Shown here: piece after piece, positions 8,303 through 16,957 of the stretch
How the letters are laid out: each line of letters opens with the position of its first letter
How positions within the stretch are numbered: the first letter of the stretch is position 1
Source: Betaproteobacteria bacterium
GTDB taxonomy: Bacteria; Pseudomonadota; Gammaproteobacteria; Burkholderiales; SHXO01
Assembly: GCA_025356655.1 (NCBI GenBank)
Contig: JANXRW010000086.1
Coordinates: 1 to 33,311, forward strand
DNA: 33,311 nucleotides
Direction of reading: 5' to 3'
Made by a program: the position numbers and the translations under genes
Notes under the pieces: model-generated
The model's input: only the letters and a program-made list of their open reading frames with translations
Told to the model about the DNA's origin: nothing
Databases searched by the model: none

Positions 8303-8929
8303 ATGGGTCGAGAAAAGCAGTTCAGCGAAGCAGCCGTCCTCGAAGACGTAGCGGACCTGTTCGCTTTGCACGGCTACCAGGGCACGTCCTTGGCGACGCT
8401 CTTGGCCGCGACTGGGCTGGGCAAACAAAGCCTGTACAACAGTTTCGGGGACAAGCGGGCGCTCTACCTGAAGTCGGTGGAATGTTCGGCCGCGCGCTTC
8501 CAGCCCCTCGAGGCCGAGATGCAGGGCGCCCCCAGCGGGCGCGCCGCACTGGTCGCGTATTTCGACCACCTAGTTGGCAAGTGCGACAGCGATGCGCTCG
8601 CGGACAAGAGCTGTATTGTCGCGGCCGGATTGCTCGAAGGCGTGGACGATCCGCTCATCGTGGAGACGCTGCGCGCCAAATGGGCCGGTTTGCGCGAGCT
8701 GTTGCGCGACACGGTCGAGCGCGGGCAGAAGGACGGTTCGCTGCGCAACCCTGCGCCAGCTGCCGCGCTGGCGGACCTGCTGCTGGTGGTGACGGCCGGC
8801 CTGCGCGTCAACGCACGCGCCGACTTTGGCACAGCGCGGCTGCAGAGTAGCGTCGGCCTTGCGTTGTCGATGCTCGACAACGACTCTCTTCTGGAAGCAA
8901 CACGCGGCCCCCCCGAAGGCCCGCACTGA
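8303..8929 (+). CDS. TetR/AcrR family transcriptional regulator (NemR-like)
   Basis: The 208-residue product has an N-terminal TetR helix-turn-helix (about residues 28-50: TSLATLLAATGLGKQSLYNSFG) and a divergent helical ligand-binding domain. Cysteines at 61, 94 and 104 are present. Cys104 in DKSCIVAAGLLE sits where this subgroup, including E. coli NemR, carries its electrophile-sensing cysteine. It lies 139 bp upstream of an old yellow enzyme gene on the same strand, the nemR-nemA arrangement. It is therefore predicted to repress itself and that reductase until reactive electrophiles modify it. The start at 8303 is the only ATG preceding the HTH domain. The frame is intact. Confidence 0.85.
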   Translation: MGREKQFSEAAVLEDVADLFALHGYQGTSLATLLAATGLGKQSLYNSFGDKRALYLKSVECSAARFQPLEAEMQGAPSGRAALVAYFDHLVGKCDSDALADKSCIVAAGLLEGVDDPLIVETLRAKWAGLRELLRDTVERGQKDGSLRNPAPAAALADLLLVVTAGLRVNARADFGTARLQSSVGLALSMLDNDSLLEATRGPPEGPH

Positions 8930-8961
8930 CTGGCGCGGCAAGCCGCTTGTCTGTCCGCCGT

Positions 8962-8983
8962 ATTGGACCCGCGTGGTCCCAAT
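8962..8983. promoter_or_regulatory. inverted repeat upstream of the old yellow enzyme gene
   Basis: The arms GGACC and GGTCC (spacer CGCGT) lie inside a longer imperfect dyad that begins ATTGGAC and ends CCCAAT. The half-site ATTGGAC is also present, inverted as GTCCAAT, at 8279-8285 in the tetR promoter. A shared half-site at both promoters is what a TetR repressor controlling both genes would need. It could alternatively be a weak hairpin after tetR, but there is no T run. Confidence 0.35.
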
Positions 8984-9068
8984 CGGGCTACGAGGCGCCC
9001 ATCGGGCGACACCCTTCCAATCTAAACCGACCTGACTCACTAACCCGATCCGACCAAGGAAACAACAC

Positions 9069-10157
9069 ATGCTGTTCGAACCGTTCACCACCCAGGGCCT
9101 GCAACTCAAGAGCCGCGTCGTCATGGCACCGCTGACACGCAGCCGTGCCGTCGCCAACAACACCCCCAATGAGCTCATGGCTGAGTACTATGCGCAGCGC
9201 TCCGGTGCCGGCCTTATCATTACCGAAGGCACCTCGCCCTCGCCCGATGGCTTGGGCTATGCGCGGATCCCCGGTCTGTTCAACGCGGCGCACGTGGCCG
9301 GCTGGCGCAAGGTCACTGAAGCCGTACACGCGAAGGGGGCGAAGATATTCGTGCAGTTGATGCACACGGGGCGGGTCACGCACGTGGCCAACCTCCCCGC
9401 TGGCGCCAAAGTAATGGGCCCCGTTGCCGTCGCCCTCGAAGGTGATATGTACACCGACGGGCAAGGAATGCAACCGCACAGCACACCGCACGCCATGATG
9501 GAAGAGGATATCCAGCGGGCAGTGGGCGAGTACGTCAATGCGGCTAAGCTTGCCCTTGACGCTGGCTTCGACGGCATTGAGCTGCACGCCGCCAATGGCT
9601 ACCTGCTCGAGCAATTCCTAAATGCCAATGTCAATACTCGCACCGACGCCTACGGCGGCTCGGCGGACAAGCGCAACCGCTTCCTGCTTGACGTGGCACG
9701 CGCCACGGTGGCCGCGATTGGCGCCAACCGCGTGGGCATTCGCCTCTCCCCCCGCGGCGTGTTCAACAGTACCGACGCCTTCGACGGCGTGGACGAGCAG
9801 TATGTGGCGTTGGCAACGGAATTGGGCGCCCTGCACTTGGCATACGTACACCTCGTCGACCATTCGGCGATGGGTGCGCCAGAGGTGCCGGTCGCGCTCA
9901 AGGCCCAATTACGTAGGGCCTTTGGCGGCACGTTTATCGCGTCTGGTGGCTATGACCGCGCGAGCGCAGAGCAGGCGCTGAAGGAAAATCGCGGCGACCT
10001 CGTCGCGTTTGGCCGTGCTTGGCTCGCGAATCCGGATCTGATCGAACGCATGCAGGCCGGCGTCCCGCTCAATGCCCCAGACGCCTCCACCTTCTACACG
10101 CCGGGGGCCAAGGGTTACACCGACTACCCGCGCACGGAAGCCAGCGCGCGGCCGTAG
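9069..10157 (+). CDS. nemA: old yellow enzyme, NADH:flavin oxidoreductase (N-ethylmaleimide reductase-like)
   Basis: The product is a 362-residue FMN-binding TIM-barrel enzyme that reduces the C=C bond of activated alkenes, or nitro compounds, with NAD(P)H. It starts MLFEPFTTQGLQLKSRVVM, as in the family. It contains APLTRSRA, the substrate-binding pair His173/Asn176 in ELHAANGYLLEQFLN with the adjacent Tyr178, and the phosphate-binding FIASGGY and LVAFGRAWLANPDL near the C-terminus. Length is normal. AAGGAAA seven bases before the ATG is a ribosome binding site. With the upstream TetR it forms an electrophile-detoxification unit. It converges on the P-type ATPase gene with only 100 bases between them. 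Confidence 0.9.
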   Translation: MLFEPFTTQGLQLKSRVVMAPLTRSRAVANNTPNELMAEYYAQRSGAGLIITEGTSPSPDGLGYARIPGLFNAAHVAGWRKVTEAVHAKGAKIFVQLMHTGRVTHVANLPAGAKVMGPVAVALEGDMYTDGQGMQPHSTPHAMMEEDIQRAVGEYVNAAKLALDAGFDGIELHAANGYLLEQFLNANVNTRTDAYGGSADKRNRFLLDVARATVAAIGANRVGIRLSPRGVFNSTDAFDGVDEQYVALATELGALHLAYVHLVDHSAMGAPEVPVALKAQLRRAFGGTFIASGGYDRASAEQALKENRGDLVAFGRAWLANPDLIERMQAGVPLNAPDASTFYTPGAKGYTDYPRTEASARP

Positions 10158-10257
10158 AGCGCAGCCTGAGTCGGATCCCCGAGGGCCAGTACCTGGGCAA
10201 CCGCGCCGTTCTTAAGGGTGTACCCGACAGGGCGCACCGGCTCCAAGGCGCGAGTCG

Positions 10258-12912
10258 TCAAGTTGGGCCGATCTCCCGTCGGCGCCGGCGCGCCCACTTG
10301 ATGCCCTCGAACCACGCGACGCTGAGTATGCCCAGGCCGCAGGCCGCCAGGAGTTCGTGTGCCGGAAGGGGGGCGAATCGCAAAACGCCAACGGCCCAGG
10401 GGGTGTAGAGCGCCGCAAGCAGTAGCGCGAAGGTTAGCGCTACGACGACCCAGAGGGTCCGATTCGGCGTTCGAAGCGTGGCCCAGAGGGAGCGCGTGGC
10501 CGAGCGGTTCGACAGGATGAGCGCCAGGTTCCCCATCATCAGGGTGGCGAACGCGAAGGCCCGGGCCTCAGGCTCGGATAGCCGCGCGCCGGCCCAGGCG
10601 AATGCGACCATTACCACGGCCAGCACGCCCAGGCCCTGCGTGAAGGCCAGCCACAGTGTGGCGCCGCCGAAAAGTGGGGACGCCGTGTCGCGCGGAGGAC
10701 GCCGCATGACATCGTCCTCCGCCGGTTCGTTTTCAAAGGCGATCGAGCAGGCGGGATCGATGATGAGCTCGAGCAAGGCGATGTGCATCGGGAAGAGCAG
10801 CACCGGCCAGCCGAGGAGCACGGGCAGCATCGCCATGCCAGCGATCGGCACGTGCACCGCCAGGATGTAGGACATGGCCTTTCGCAGGTTGTCGAAAATG
10901 CGCCGCCCAAGGGCCACCGCAGCGACGATGGATGCGAAATTGTCCTCCACCAGCACCAGCGACGCCGACTCGCGCGCCACGTCCGTGCCACGCCCCCCCA
11001 TGGCGACCCCCACATGCGCTGCGCGCAGCGCGGGCGCGTCGTTCACGCCGTCACCGGTCATGGCAACGATTTCACCGCGGGCTTTCAACGCCTGGACGAT
11101 GCGCAGCTTTTGCGCGGGCGCTACGCGGGCGCAGACCCCGACGATCGCCATGCGCTCTCGCAGTGCTTGGTCGCCCAGGGTCGCGATCTCCTCGCCCGAG
11201 AGCATGTCGCCATCGCCCTGGGCGAGGCCCGCCTGGTGAGCAACGGCCCGCGCCGTCGCCGGATAGTCGCCGGTGATCATGATCACGCGGATACCTGCGG
11301 CACGGCACTCCGCCACGGCCGCCGCTACCTCGGGGCGCACGGGGTCCGCAAGGCCGAGCAACCCGACGAACTCGAAGTCGAAGCCGTGTTCGTCGGCCGG
11401 CCAGGCCTGGCCCAGGAACGAACCGCGCGCCACGGCAAGCACCCGCAGGCCGACACCCGCCAACTCGTCGACTACGCTCGCGATGCGCGTACGCTGCGCG
11501 ACATCGAGATGGCAAAGATCCACCACCGCTTCGGGTGCACCCTTGGCGGCGACCGTCTGGACGCCACCGGAGGAAGCGGCCCACACCTGGGACATGGCGC
11601 GCAGCGCGGGGCTAAGCGCATAGCTCTGCACGAGTCGCCAGTCCTTGCGCAGATGTTCGGTATTGGCCAGAAAGCGTTGCCCGAGCTGATGGAACGCCTT
11701 CTCCATGGGGTCGAAGGGGTCCACCACGCTAGCCAGGATCGCTACTTCCACCAGGGCGTGGAAGGCTTCTGGCAATTGGCCGTCGGCCAACGCATCCAAG
11801 GCCAGCCGGTCCTCCAGTTGGAGTCCACCGGCGGCAAGATGCGTCACCGTCATGCGATTCTCGGTCAGCGTTCCCGTTTTGTCGCTGCACAGGACCGTGG
11901 TGGCGCCTAGCGTCTCGATGGCGTTGATGCGGCGGGTGAGCACGCCGTTTTCCGATAACCGCCGGGCCCCGAGGGCTGGAAACACGGTGAGCACCACCGG
12001 GTACTCCTCAGGCAGCATGGCCATGGCCAGCGCGATTCCGGCAAGCAGGGCCTGCAGCCAATCGCCCTTCAACCATCCGTACACCGCGACTAGCGATAGG
12101 CTAAGCACCAAGGCCAAGAGGGCCAGATTGCGCACCAAGCCGGCCGTTTGCTTCTGCAGCGGCGAGCGCTCGTTCGCCACACTCCCGAGCGCCGTGCCGA
12201 TTCGCCCGATGGCGCTCTGCGCGCCGGTGGCAGTGACGCACGCCGCCGCCTGTCCCTGCACGATCAGTGTGCCGGCATAGATCTGTGGCAAGTCGTCGCC
12301 ACCGGGGGCGACCGCATCGGCGTCGGACAAGTTCGTGGCTGCGGCGATTTCGTCGGGCCGCGCGGCCCGCTTGGTCACAGCGATAGCCTCGCCCGTTAGC
12401 AGCGATTCATCGGCCCGTAGACCTTCGGCCGACACCAACACGGCATCAGCCGCCACGCGGTCCCCCTCGCTCAGCTTCATGAGGTCGCCACGCACCACGT
12501 CGCGACCCGCGATGCGTCGGGGCCGGCCGTCACGGATCACGAGGGCGCGCGGACTGGTGAGATCGCGCAGGGCGTCGATGGCACGCTCGGCCTTGCCTTC
12601 CTGGTACAAGGTGAGCGCCAGGGTAAGGAGTACGAAGCCAAATAGCGTCAAGCCCTCGCGTAGGTCGCCGAACACCAAGTAGAGCGTCCCGGCAGCCAGC
12701 AGCAGAAGGAACATCGGCTCGCGCAGCGTTGCGCCTGCGATCGACAGCAGGAAGCGGCGCTTTACCCCAGGAAGCACATTGGGGCCATCTCTGGCGAGAT
12801 GGGCGAGGGCCTCGGCTGTCGTCAATCCTGAGTCATTGCCTCTCTGGGCGTTGCTTGCGCCCAAGTCGTGCTGCTGGGCGCGTGCATCAGAATGGGTTGG
12901 GGGGGTGTCCAT
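10258..12912 (-). CDS. P-type cation-transporting ATPase (P2-like)
   Basis: The 884-residue product pumps a cation across the inner membrane at the expense of ATP. It has the cation-ATPase N-terminal domain (GLTTAEALAHLARDGPNVLP), an actuator loop with the TGE motif (DESLLTGEAIAVTK), phosphorylation site DKTGTLT (Asp344), KGAPE in the nucleotide domain, MITGDYPATARAVA, and TGDGVNDAPAL. A C-terminal helical bundle of about six segments follows. The helix-4 motif is LPEEYP instead of the PEGLP of calcium/magnesium pumps, so the ion cannot be assigned; the subgroup is uncharacterised as far as I know. ATG 12912 is chosen because the longer frame upstream is low-complexity and unlike the family. 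No regulator adjoins it. Confidence 0.85.
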   Translation of the reverse strand: MDTPPTHSDARAQQHDLGASNAQRGNDSGLTTAEALAHLARDGPNVLPGVKRRFLLSIAGATLREPMFLLLLAAGTLYLVFGDLREGLTLFGFVLLTLALTLYQEGKAERAIDALRDLTSPRALVIRDGRPRRIAGRDVVRGDLMKLSEGDRVAADAVLVSAEGLRADESLLTGEAIAVTKRAARPDEIAAATNLSDADAVAPGGDDLPQIYAGTLIVQGQAAACVTATGAQSAIGRIGTALGSVANERSPLQKQTAGLVRNLALLALVLSLSLVAVYGWLKGDWLQALLAGIALAMAMLPEEYPVVLTVFPALGARRLSENGVLTRRINAIETLGATTVLCSDKTGTLTENRMTVTHLAAGGLQLEDRLALDALADGQLPEAFHALVEVAILASVVDPFDPMEKAFHQLGQRFLANTEHLRKDWRLVQSYALSPALRAMSQVWAASSGGVQTVAAKGAPEAVVDLCHLDVAQRTRIASVVDELAGVGLRVLAVARGSFLGQAWPADEHGFDFEFVGLLGLADPVRPEVAAAVAECRAAGIRVIMITGDYPATARAVAHQAGLAQGDGDMLSGEEIATLGDQALRERMAIVGVCARVAPAQKLRIVQALKARGEIVAMTGDGVNDAPALRAAHVGVAMGGRGTDVARESASLVLVEDNFASIVAAVALGRRIFDNLRKAMSYILAVHVPIAGMAMLPVLLGWPVLLFPMHIALLELIIDPACSIAFENEPAEDDVMRRPPRDTASPLFGGATLWLAFTQGLGVLAVVMVAFAWAGARLSEPEARAFAFATLMMGNLALILSNRSATRSLWATLRTPNRTLWVVVALTFALLLAALYTPWAVGVLRFAPLPAHELLAACGLGILSVAWFEGIKWARRRRREIGPT

Positions 12913-13210
12913 GCTCAGGCCGCCTCGGCCTCCTCCAAGGGCCAAGCCTAGGGGTCGGTCAGGTGCAGGTCTGTGCGGCTGCGAACGCGCGCCGGGGGTA
13001 GCCGGCCAGGTCCCCGGGGGGCCGACCCGACAGGGTTCCGGATCGGCTGGCCCGCGTAGGCCATCGTTGCGCCCCGGGCTGCGCCGCGGGACTCCAACTG
13101 CCGTCGATGCAAGCGCCCAGCGCGGGTGGTTCACAGGCCGGACGCATGTTCGCCCTGGGCCAGAAAGAACGCCTTTTCGCGTTGGGCTCCATGAAAGGCC
13201 TCGACTCGCT

Positions 13211-13738
13211 TTAGCAGCAAGCGGCGCGCGACTTCACGGGGATGGCCACTGGCCTGCCGCGCTTAGCCGGATCGCAACCGGCCACCGGCTCGGCCGAAGG
13301 CTCCGTCGTTGCGGAGGCGCTAGCAGTTGCTGGCCAACAGCAAGCTGGGGCAGGAGCCGTGTCGTGGGGCGTTTCGCGGAATACCGGAATGCCTGACAGC
13401 GTGGGGAAGTGCTCCCTGGCAATCCCTTGCGGATCCGTGATCCAGTGTTTCTCGCTGCCTGCGAAGCAGCAGGTTGTCTCACCCTCGTCAGCCAGCGCCA
13501 AGTCGGCCGCATCGGCCCGTTCCCTCATGGCCAGGAGTTGGGCTGGATTGCCGGTCTGCATCCCCATGCGGTCGACGCTGGGCGTTATGCACCGGGCTGA
13601 GGTGGCGAAGTTCACGCCAGGATCCTCGATCATCCACTTTGCATACCCGCCTTCGGTTCGGGTAGGCTCCGCCGCGAACAGCATGGAGTGGACGTCGATG
13701 CGCTGGGCCCCGTTGTTGACGTGGAAGCGCTTCATCAT
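13211..13738 (-). CDS. ArsI/CadI-family VOC metalloprotein, degenerate
   Basis: The 175-residue product of the vicinal-oxygen-chelate fold is related to ArsI (C-As lyase) and CadI. Recognisable parts are MKRFHV, GGYAKWMIEDPGVNFATS, TTCCFAGSEKHWITDPQGIA with the paired cysteines that bind trivalent arsenic in ArsI, EHF with the metal-ligand glutamate, and a cysteine-rich tail ending ACC. Two things are wrong. The first strand is about four residues short, and the usual VDHLGIQ is VDRMGMQ, so a metal-ligand histidine is replaced by arginine. It may be inactive. The usual neighbouring arsR and other ars genes are absent, although an AT-rich operator-like site lies 105 bp upstream. Confidence 0.65.
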   Translation of the reverse strand: MMKRFHVNNGAQRIDVHSMLFAAEPTRTEGGYAKWMIEDPGVNFATSARCITPSVDRMGMQTGNPAQLLAMRERADAADLALADEGETTCCFAGSEKHWITDPQGIAREHFPTLSGIPVFRETPHDTAPAPACCWPATASASATTEPSAEPVAGCDPAKRGRPVAIPVKSRAACC

Positions 13739-13842
13739 GATCTCCGCAATTTGACGCCGCTGGCGCAGGGCCAGGCCGGGCTGAGCCCTGCAGGCCAGGA
13801 TCGTAGACTGGCTGGAGGCAGCGCGGGGGCTCGGCGCTCTAT

Positions 13843-13862
13843 ATTTCTAATATTATCGAAAT
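13843..13862. promoter_or_regulatory. AT-rich dyad resembling an ArsR-family operator
   Basis: In otherwise GC-rich DNA there is a 20-base AT-rich dyad. Its arms are ATTTC and GAAAT around a central TAATATTA, with two extra bases in the right arm. ArsR-type repressors bind AT-rich dyads of this kind, and the ArsI-like gene starts 105 bases downstream on the minus strand. No arsR reading frame remains between the two. Confidence 0.35.
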
Positions 13863-14019
13863 CATGGCGTGGGTCAAGACGCAGGGTGCATCAGCCCAGA
13901 CCGCTGGCTTGTCCTTCGCCGGCGACCTTCGCACGGCACGCGGAGCCGCGCCGGGGACAGCGGCTGCCTCGGTCCGCGGTGTGATCGCGACATGTTGGGA
14001 CGCCGGCGACCTCGATCAA

Positions 14020-15786
14020 TCAGTCCGGAGTGACCAGTCCGGTCTCGACCGCCTTGATCTGCAGGGCCAGGTACTTGGAGTAGATGCGGCATTGCGCGAA
14101 ACTGCCCGCGATGAACCACAGGCCATCCTGCCGCGTTCGCGTGAACATGTTGTTCAGTTCCTGCTTTTCCTCATCGATGCCCCAGACGCGGCCTACGCGT
14201 GTGGTGACGGTCTCGCCGAAGAGTTCCCGTACCACTTGCTCCTGGCCCTGGTATCCGGTCGCCAGCACAATCAGGTCGCAGGGGAGTGCGCGTCCGTCGC
14301 GAAGTTGGGCGCCGGCCGTAATGAAGGCCTCGATGTCCGTGAACTGGACGACGGGGATCTTGCCCTGGGTGATCAGTTCTGAGCAGCCGACGTTGAAGTA
14401 GTAGCCGCCGCCGCGCGTCAGATACATGAACTGCCAACCTTTCTCGTCGGTGTCATTGACGCGGAAGCCCGCATGGCGCAGGTCCGCCAGGAGTTCTCGG
14501 TCCATCTCGCGCGCCTGCTGGGCCATGAGGCGATGGGACTTCTCCGCCCAGGCTAGCGGCATCGAGGCGGCGATGAGGTCACATTCTTCCAGGGGACGGC
14601 CTTCGCTGTAGAGGGCATAGGGAATCTGCGCGGAGGGCTCGACATTGACCACCAACGTTGGACCGCGCTGCACCATGGTTACCGAGGCGCCATTGGACAC
14701 GAGGTCCTGAGCGATGTCATGTGCACTGGTGCCGGTGCCGAGAACCATGACTTGACGCCCCGCCAAGCCGTCGGCATTGCGGTACTGGCTCGCATGAATG
14801 ACCGGGCCCTGATAGGCGTCGAGGCCGGGGATATGCGGTCGTTTGGGCAGGTCGCTCGCACCCGTCGCCATGACCACATGCCGGGGGTGAAGGGTGCGTA
14901 GCGTGCCATTGCGCTGAATCCGTGCGACCCAGCGCCCGGTTCTCTCATCGCGGCTCGCCCCCAGGAAGTTGGCGCCAGTCCAGAAGTTGATCTCCATCGC
15001 TTCGGCGTAGGCCTCGAACCAACTCGCCAGTTTATCCTTGGGGATATAGGTCGGGAAGTTGGGCGGGAAGGGCATATAGGGCAGATGGTTCACCTGCACC
15101 TGATTGTGCAGCGTCAGCGCGTGATACCGGTGGCGCCAATTGTCGCCAACACGCGCCTCGCGGTCGACGACCAGCGTGTCGATTTGGAGTTGCCCGAGGC
15201 GCGCCGCAATGGCGAGGCCAGCCTGCCCCCCGCCCACGACCAGAACCTCGGGATCGCGCTCCGCGTAGGCCATCGCGGCCTGGCGCCGATCCCACCAGTT
15301 CGGGCCGGTGAAGTCGCGCGAATAGGCCGCTCCGTGGGGCCGCCGACTACCGGTGGTCTCCTCGTGTCCCTTGATTTCATCGAGCGCCGTGAATAGCGTC
15401 CAGGCCCGCGGCAAGTCGTCGGCTCCGGTTTTGGGATCGAGCCGAAAAATGCCTAACGAGCGGGTCGTTGCGGTCTCGAAGCGAAAGAACGCCTCGATAA
15501 CCTCGGCGCCCGCCCGTTGGACCACGCGCGGCGAGGCGCGCGCGCCATCGAGAACGAAGGATGCGGGCGACTTTCCCCGGGCGTGGTGCGCCAGCGCATC
15601 CGCGATCCTCTCGCCGCCGCTCGTCGTGCTCACCTCCCAGGTAAAAGCGACGAGGTCTCGCCAGTGCGCGTCAGCCCGGAAGAGAGCCTGCAGGCCCGCC
15701 CGGTCGTCGGCTGCGAGGGCGGTGCCGAAGGCGGCAAGCCAGCGCGTTGTCAGATTCGACAGCGCGTGATCGGTGGTGTCGAGCAT
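14020..15786 (-). CDS. flavin-containing monooxygenase with N-terminal NTF2-like domain
   Basis: The 588-residue product is an FAD- and NADPH-dependent monooxygenase of the FMO/Baeyer-Villiger group. Residues 1-150 form a SnoaL/NTF2-like domain (WLAAFGTALAADDRAGLQAL). The FAD Rossmann motif is VLVVGGGQAGLAIAARLG (182-199). The FMO fingerprint is YQGPVIHASQY (325-335) and the NADPH motif is VLGTGTSAHDIAQDL (348-362). ATGYQGQEQV marks the third conserved segment. It oxygenates an organic substrate such as a ketone or amine; the substrate cannot be read from sequence. Length and motifs are complete. It stands alone, but the decayed SDR/dehalogenase operon nearby suggests a former catabolic island. 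Confidence 0.87.
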   Translation of the reverse strand: MLDTTDHALSNLTTRWLAAFGTALAADDRAGLQALFRADAHWRDLVAFTWEVSTTSGGERIADALAHHARGKSPASFVLDGARASPRVVQRAGAEVIEAFFRFETATTRSLGIFRLDPKTGADDLPRAWTLFTALDEIKGHEETTGSRRPHGAAYSRDFTGPNWWDRRQAAMAYAERDPEVLVVGGGQAGLAIAARLGQLQIDTLVVDREARVGDNWRHRYHALTLHNQVQVNHLPYMPFPPNFPTYIPKDKLASWFEAYAEAMEINFWTGANFLGASRDERTGRWVARIQRNGTLRTLHPRHVVMATGASDLPKRPHIPGLDAYQGPVIHASQYRNADGLAGRQVMVLGTGTSAHDIAQDLVSNGASVTMVQRGPTLVVNVEPSAQIPYALYSEGRPLEECDLIAASMPLAWAEKSHRLMAQQAREMDRELLADLRHAGFRVNDTDEKGWQFMYLTRGGGYYFNVGCSELITQGKIPVVQFTDIEAFITAGAQLRDGRALPCDLIVLATGYQGQEQVVRELFGETVTTRVGRVWGIDEEKQELNNMFTRTRQDGLWFIAGSFAQCRIYSKYLALQIKAVETGLVTPD

Positions 15787-15895
15787 GGGGGGCCCTGTCC
15801 ATTCGGGGTTGACCGAGCGTCACGGGCGAATCCGGGCCGACTTGCCCAGGATCGCCTGCGCGCGCCAACGTGGCGCTAGGGAGTGTACAACTTTG

Positions 15896-15905
15896 TTTGC
15901 GCAAA
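15896..15905. promoter_or_regulatory. TTTGCGCAAA palindrome upstream of the monooxygenase gene
   Basis: A perfect ten-base palindrome lies 110 bases upstream of the monooxygenase start, in the divergent region shared with the nucleotidyltransferase gene. It may be an operator for either gene. No regulator gene adjoins it, so this is only a candidate. Confidence 0.25.
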
Positions 15906-16064
15906 TCTGAATAGGTGCCGATCAGGTAGAGCTGACACGCCCTGCGTCTTTAAAGCCTGAGCCTGGCGTCGAACCTCAAACCAAGGCAGTGCGATTCCCG
16001 AAGATAGCTCATAAAATGCTATTCTCAAAGCTCTAACGATCCAGACGGTTGTGGGTAAGAAAGA

Positions 16065-16469
16065 ATGCCGATGGGGTCCGCCGTTCTGCTCGACATGAAT
16101 CGAAGGGCCGTGCTTGAAGCGGGCAGTCGCTTTCGCAGGGCGAAGCTGCGCGTCTTCGGTTCGCTGCTGCATAGCACGGCCCGAGAGGATCTCGAGCTTG
16201 ATCTTCTCGTCGATGCGTTGCCCGGCACTAGGTTGTCGGAATTGGGCGGTTTGCCCGATGAGTTGGCTTCACTGCTCGGCATGCCTGTTGATTCGGTGAC
16301 GCCCGGCGATCTGCCCGGTCGGTGGCGAGGCGCTTCCCGCGGCAGCGCGCGGGCGTCGTGGCGGGTGCACGTTTGGGCAAAGCAGGCAACGGTGTTTCAC
16401 CGCCGGCCGATGGGATCCGATGGCGTGGGAACGGCGCCCGTGCCGGGCGCCTCAGGGATGGATGCATGA
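16065..16469 (+). CDS. MntA-like minimal nucleotidyltransferase (orphan antitoxin-type)
   Basis: The 134-residue product has an N-terminal half that matches the minimal nucleotidyltransferases paired with HEPN toxins. LDMNRRAVLEAG is followed by RVFGSLLHSTARED, LELDLLVDALPGTRLSELG, and SLLGMPVDSVTPGDLPGRW. In the family the last-named core ends soon after; here an unrelated tail of about 45 residues continues, suggesting a local shift or a lost stop. In the catalytic loop the usual SDLDLLV reads LELDLLV, so the first metal-binding aspartate is a glutamate. No HEPN/HepT toxin gene is next to it on either side. The antitoxin therefore appears orphaned and possibly inactive. Its stop overlaps the following ATG (ATGA). 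Confidence 0.6.
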   Translation: MPMGSAVLLDMNRRAVLEAGSRFRRAKLRVFGSLLHSTAREDLELDLLVDALPGTRLSELGGLPDELASLLGMPVDSVTPGDLPGRWRGASRGSARASWRVHVWAKQATVFHRRPMGSDGVGTAPVPGASGMDA

Positions 16470-16927
16470 ACGCACTGGAGCATCGAATTCCGCCGCCCCT
16501 CTTGGCATTGGCGCTCATGGCCGCCATGGAAGGCGTGGCACTGCTGGCGGCGCCGACACAGGTCCCGGTGTTTCTACGGCTTGGCGTCGCGTCGGCCTTG
16601 CTTGTGGCGGCGGGCGGCTTCGGCTATCCCTCGGTGATAGCGTTCCGACGGGCGGGAACCACCATTGACCCGATTCGGATAACGCGTGCTTCCACCCTGG
16701 TGACCTCGGGCGTGTACCGCATCACGCGCAACCCCATGTACTTGACGCTCGCACTGTTACTGTGCGCTTGGGCTGCATGGTTGGGTGTGGCGTTGGCCGC
16801 GTGTGGCCCGGTGGCTTTTGTGGCCTTCATCACGCGCTTCCAAATCCTGCCAGAGGAGCGCCAACTCGGCGCCCGGTTCGGGGCAGACTACGACGGCTAT
16901 CGCAAACGTGTGCGCCGTTGGCTCTGA
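16466..16927 (+). CDS. isoprenylcysteine carboxyl methyltransferase-like membrane protein
   Basis: The 153-residue integral membrane protein has about four hydrophobic segments and the ICMT/phospholipid methyltransferase C-terminal signature: TSGVYRITRNPMYL, then ILPEERQLGARFGADYDGYRKRVRRWL. Bacterial members are presumed SAM-dependent methyltransferases of membrane substrates; the substrate is unknown. ATG 16466 is chosen because the hydrophobic core begins just after it and because it sits in an ATGA overlap with the nucleotidyltransferase stop. The longer upstream frame lacks family similarity. Length is typical. Confidence 0.8.
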   Translation: MNALEHRIPPPLLALALMAAMEGVALLAAPTQVPVFLRLGVASALLVAAGGFGYPSVIAFRRAGTTIDPIRITRASTLVTSGVYRITRNPMYLTLALLLCAWAAWLGVALAACGPVAFVAFITRFQILPEERQLGARFGADYDGYRKRVRRWL

Positions 16928-16957
16928 GGCCTGGGCTTCCAGCCTCCCTCAATCCAT

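Noticed and set aside
10783-11910. Long plus-strand open frame of 375 codons opposite the P-type ATPase.
   Set aside because: It is antisense to a complete ATPase with all motifs, has histidine/arginine-rich composition typical of GC-rich shadows, and shows no family signature.
13135-13210. A short gene upstream of the ATPase (frame with FALGQKERLFALGSMKG).
   Set aside because: Too short, no ribosome binding site, no family resemblance, and it lies in low-complexity GC-rich DNA.
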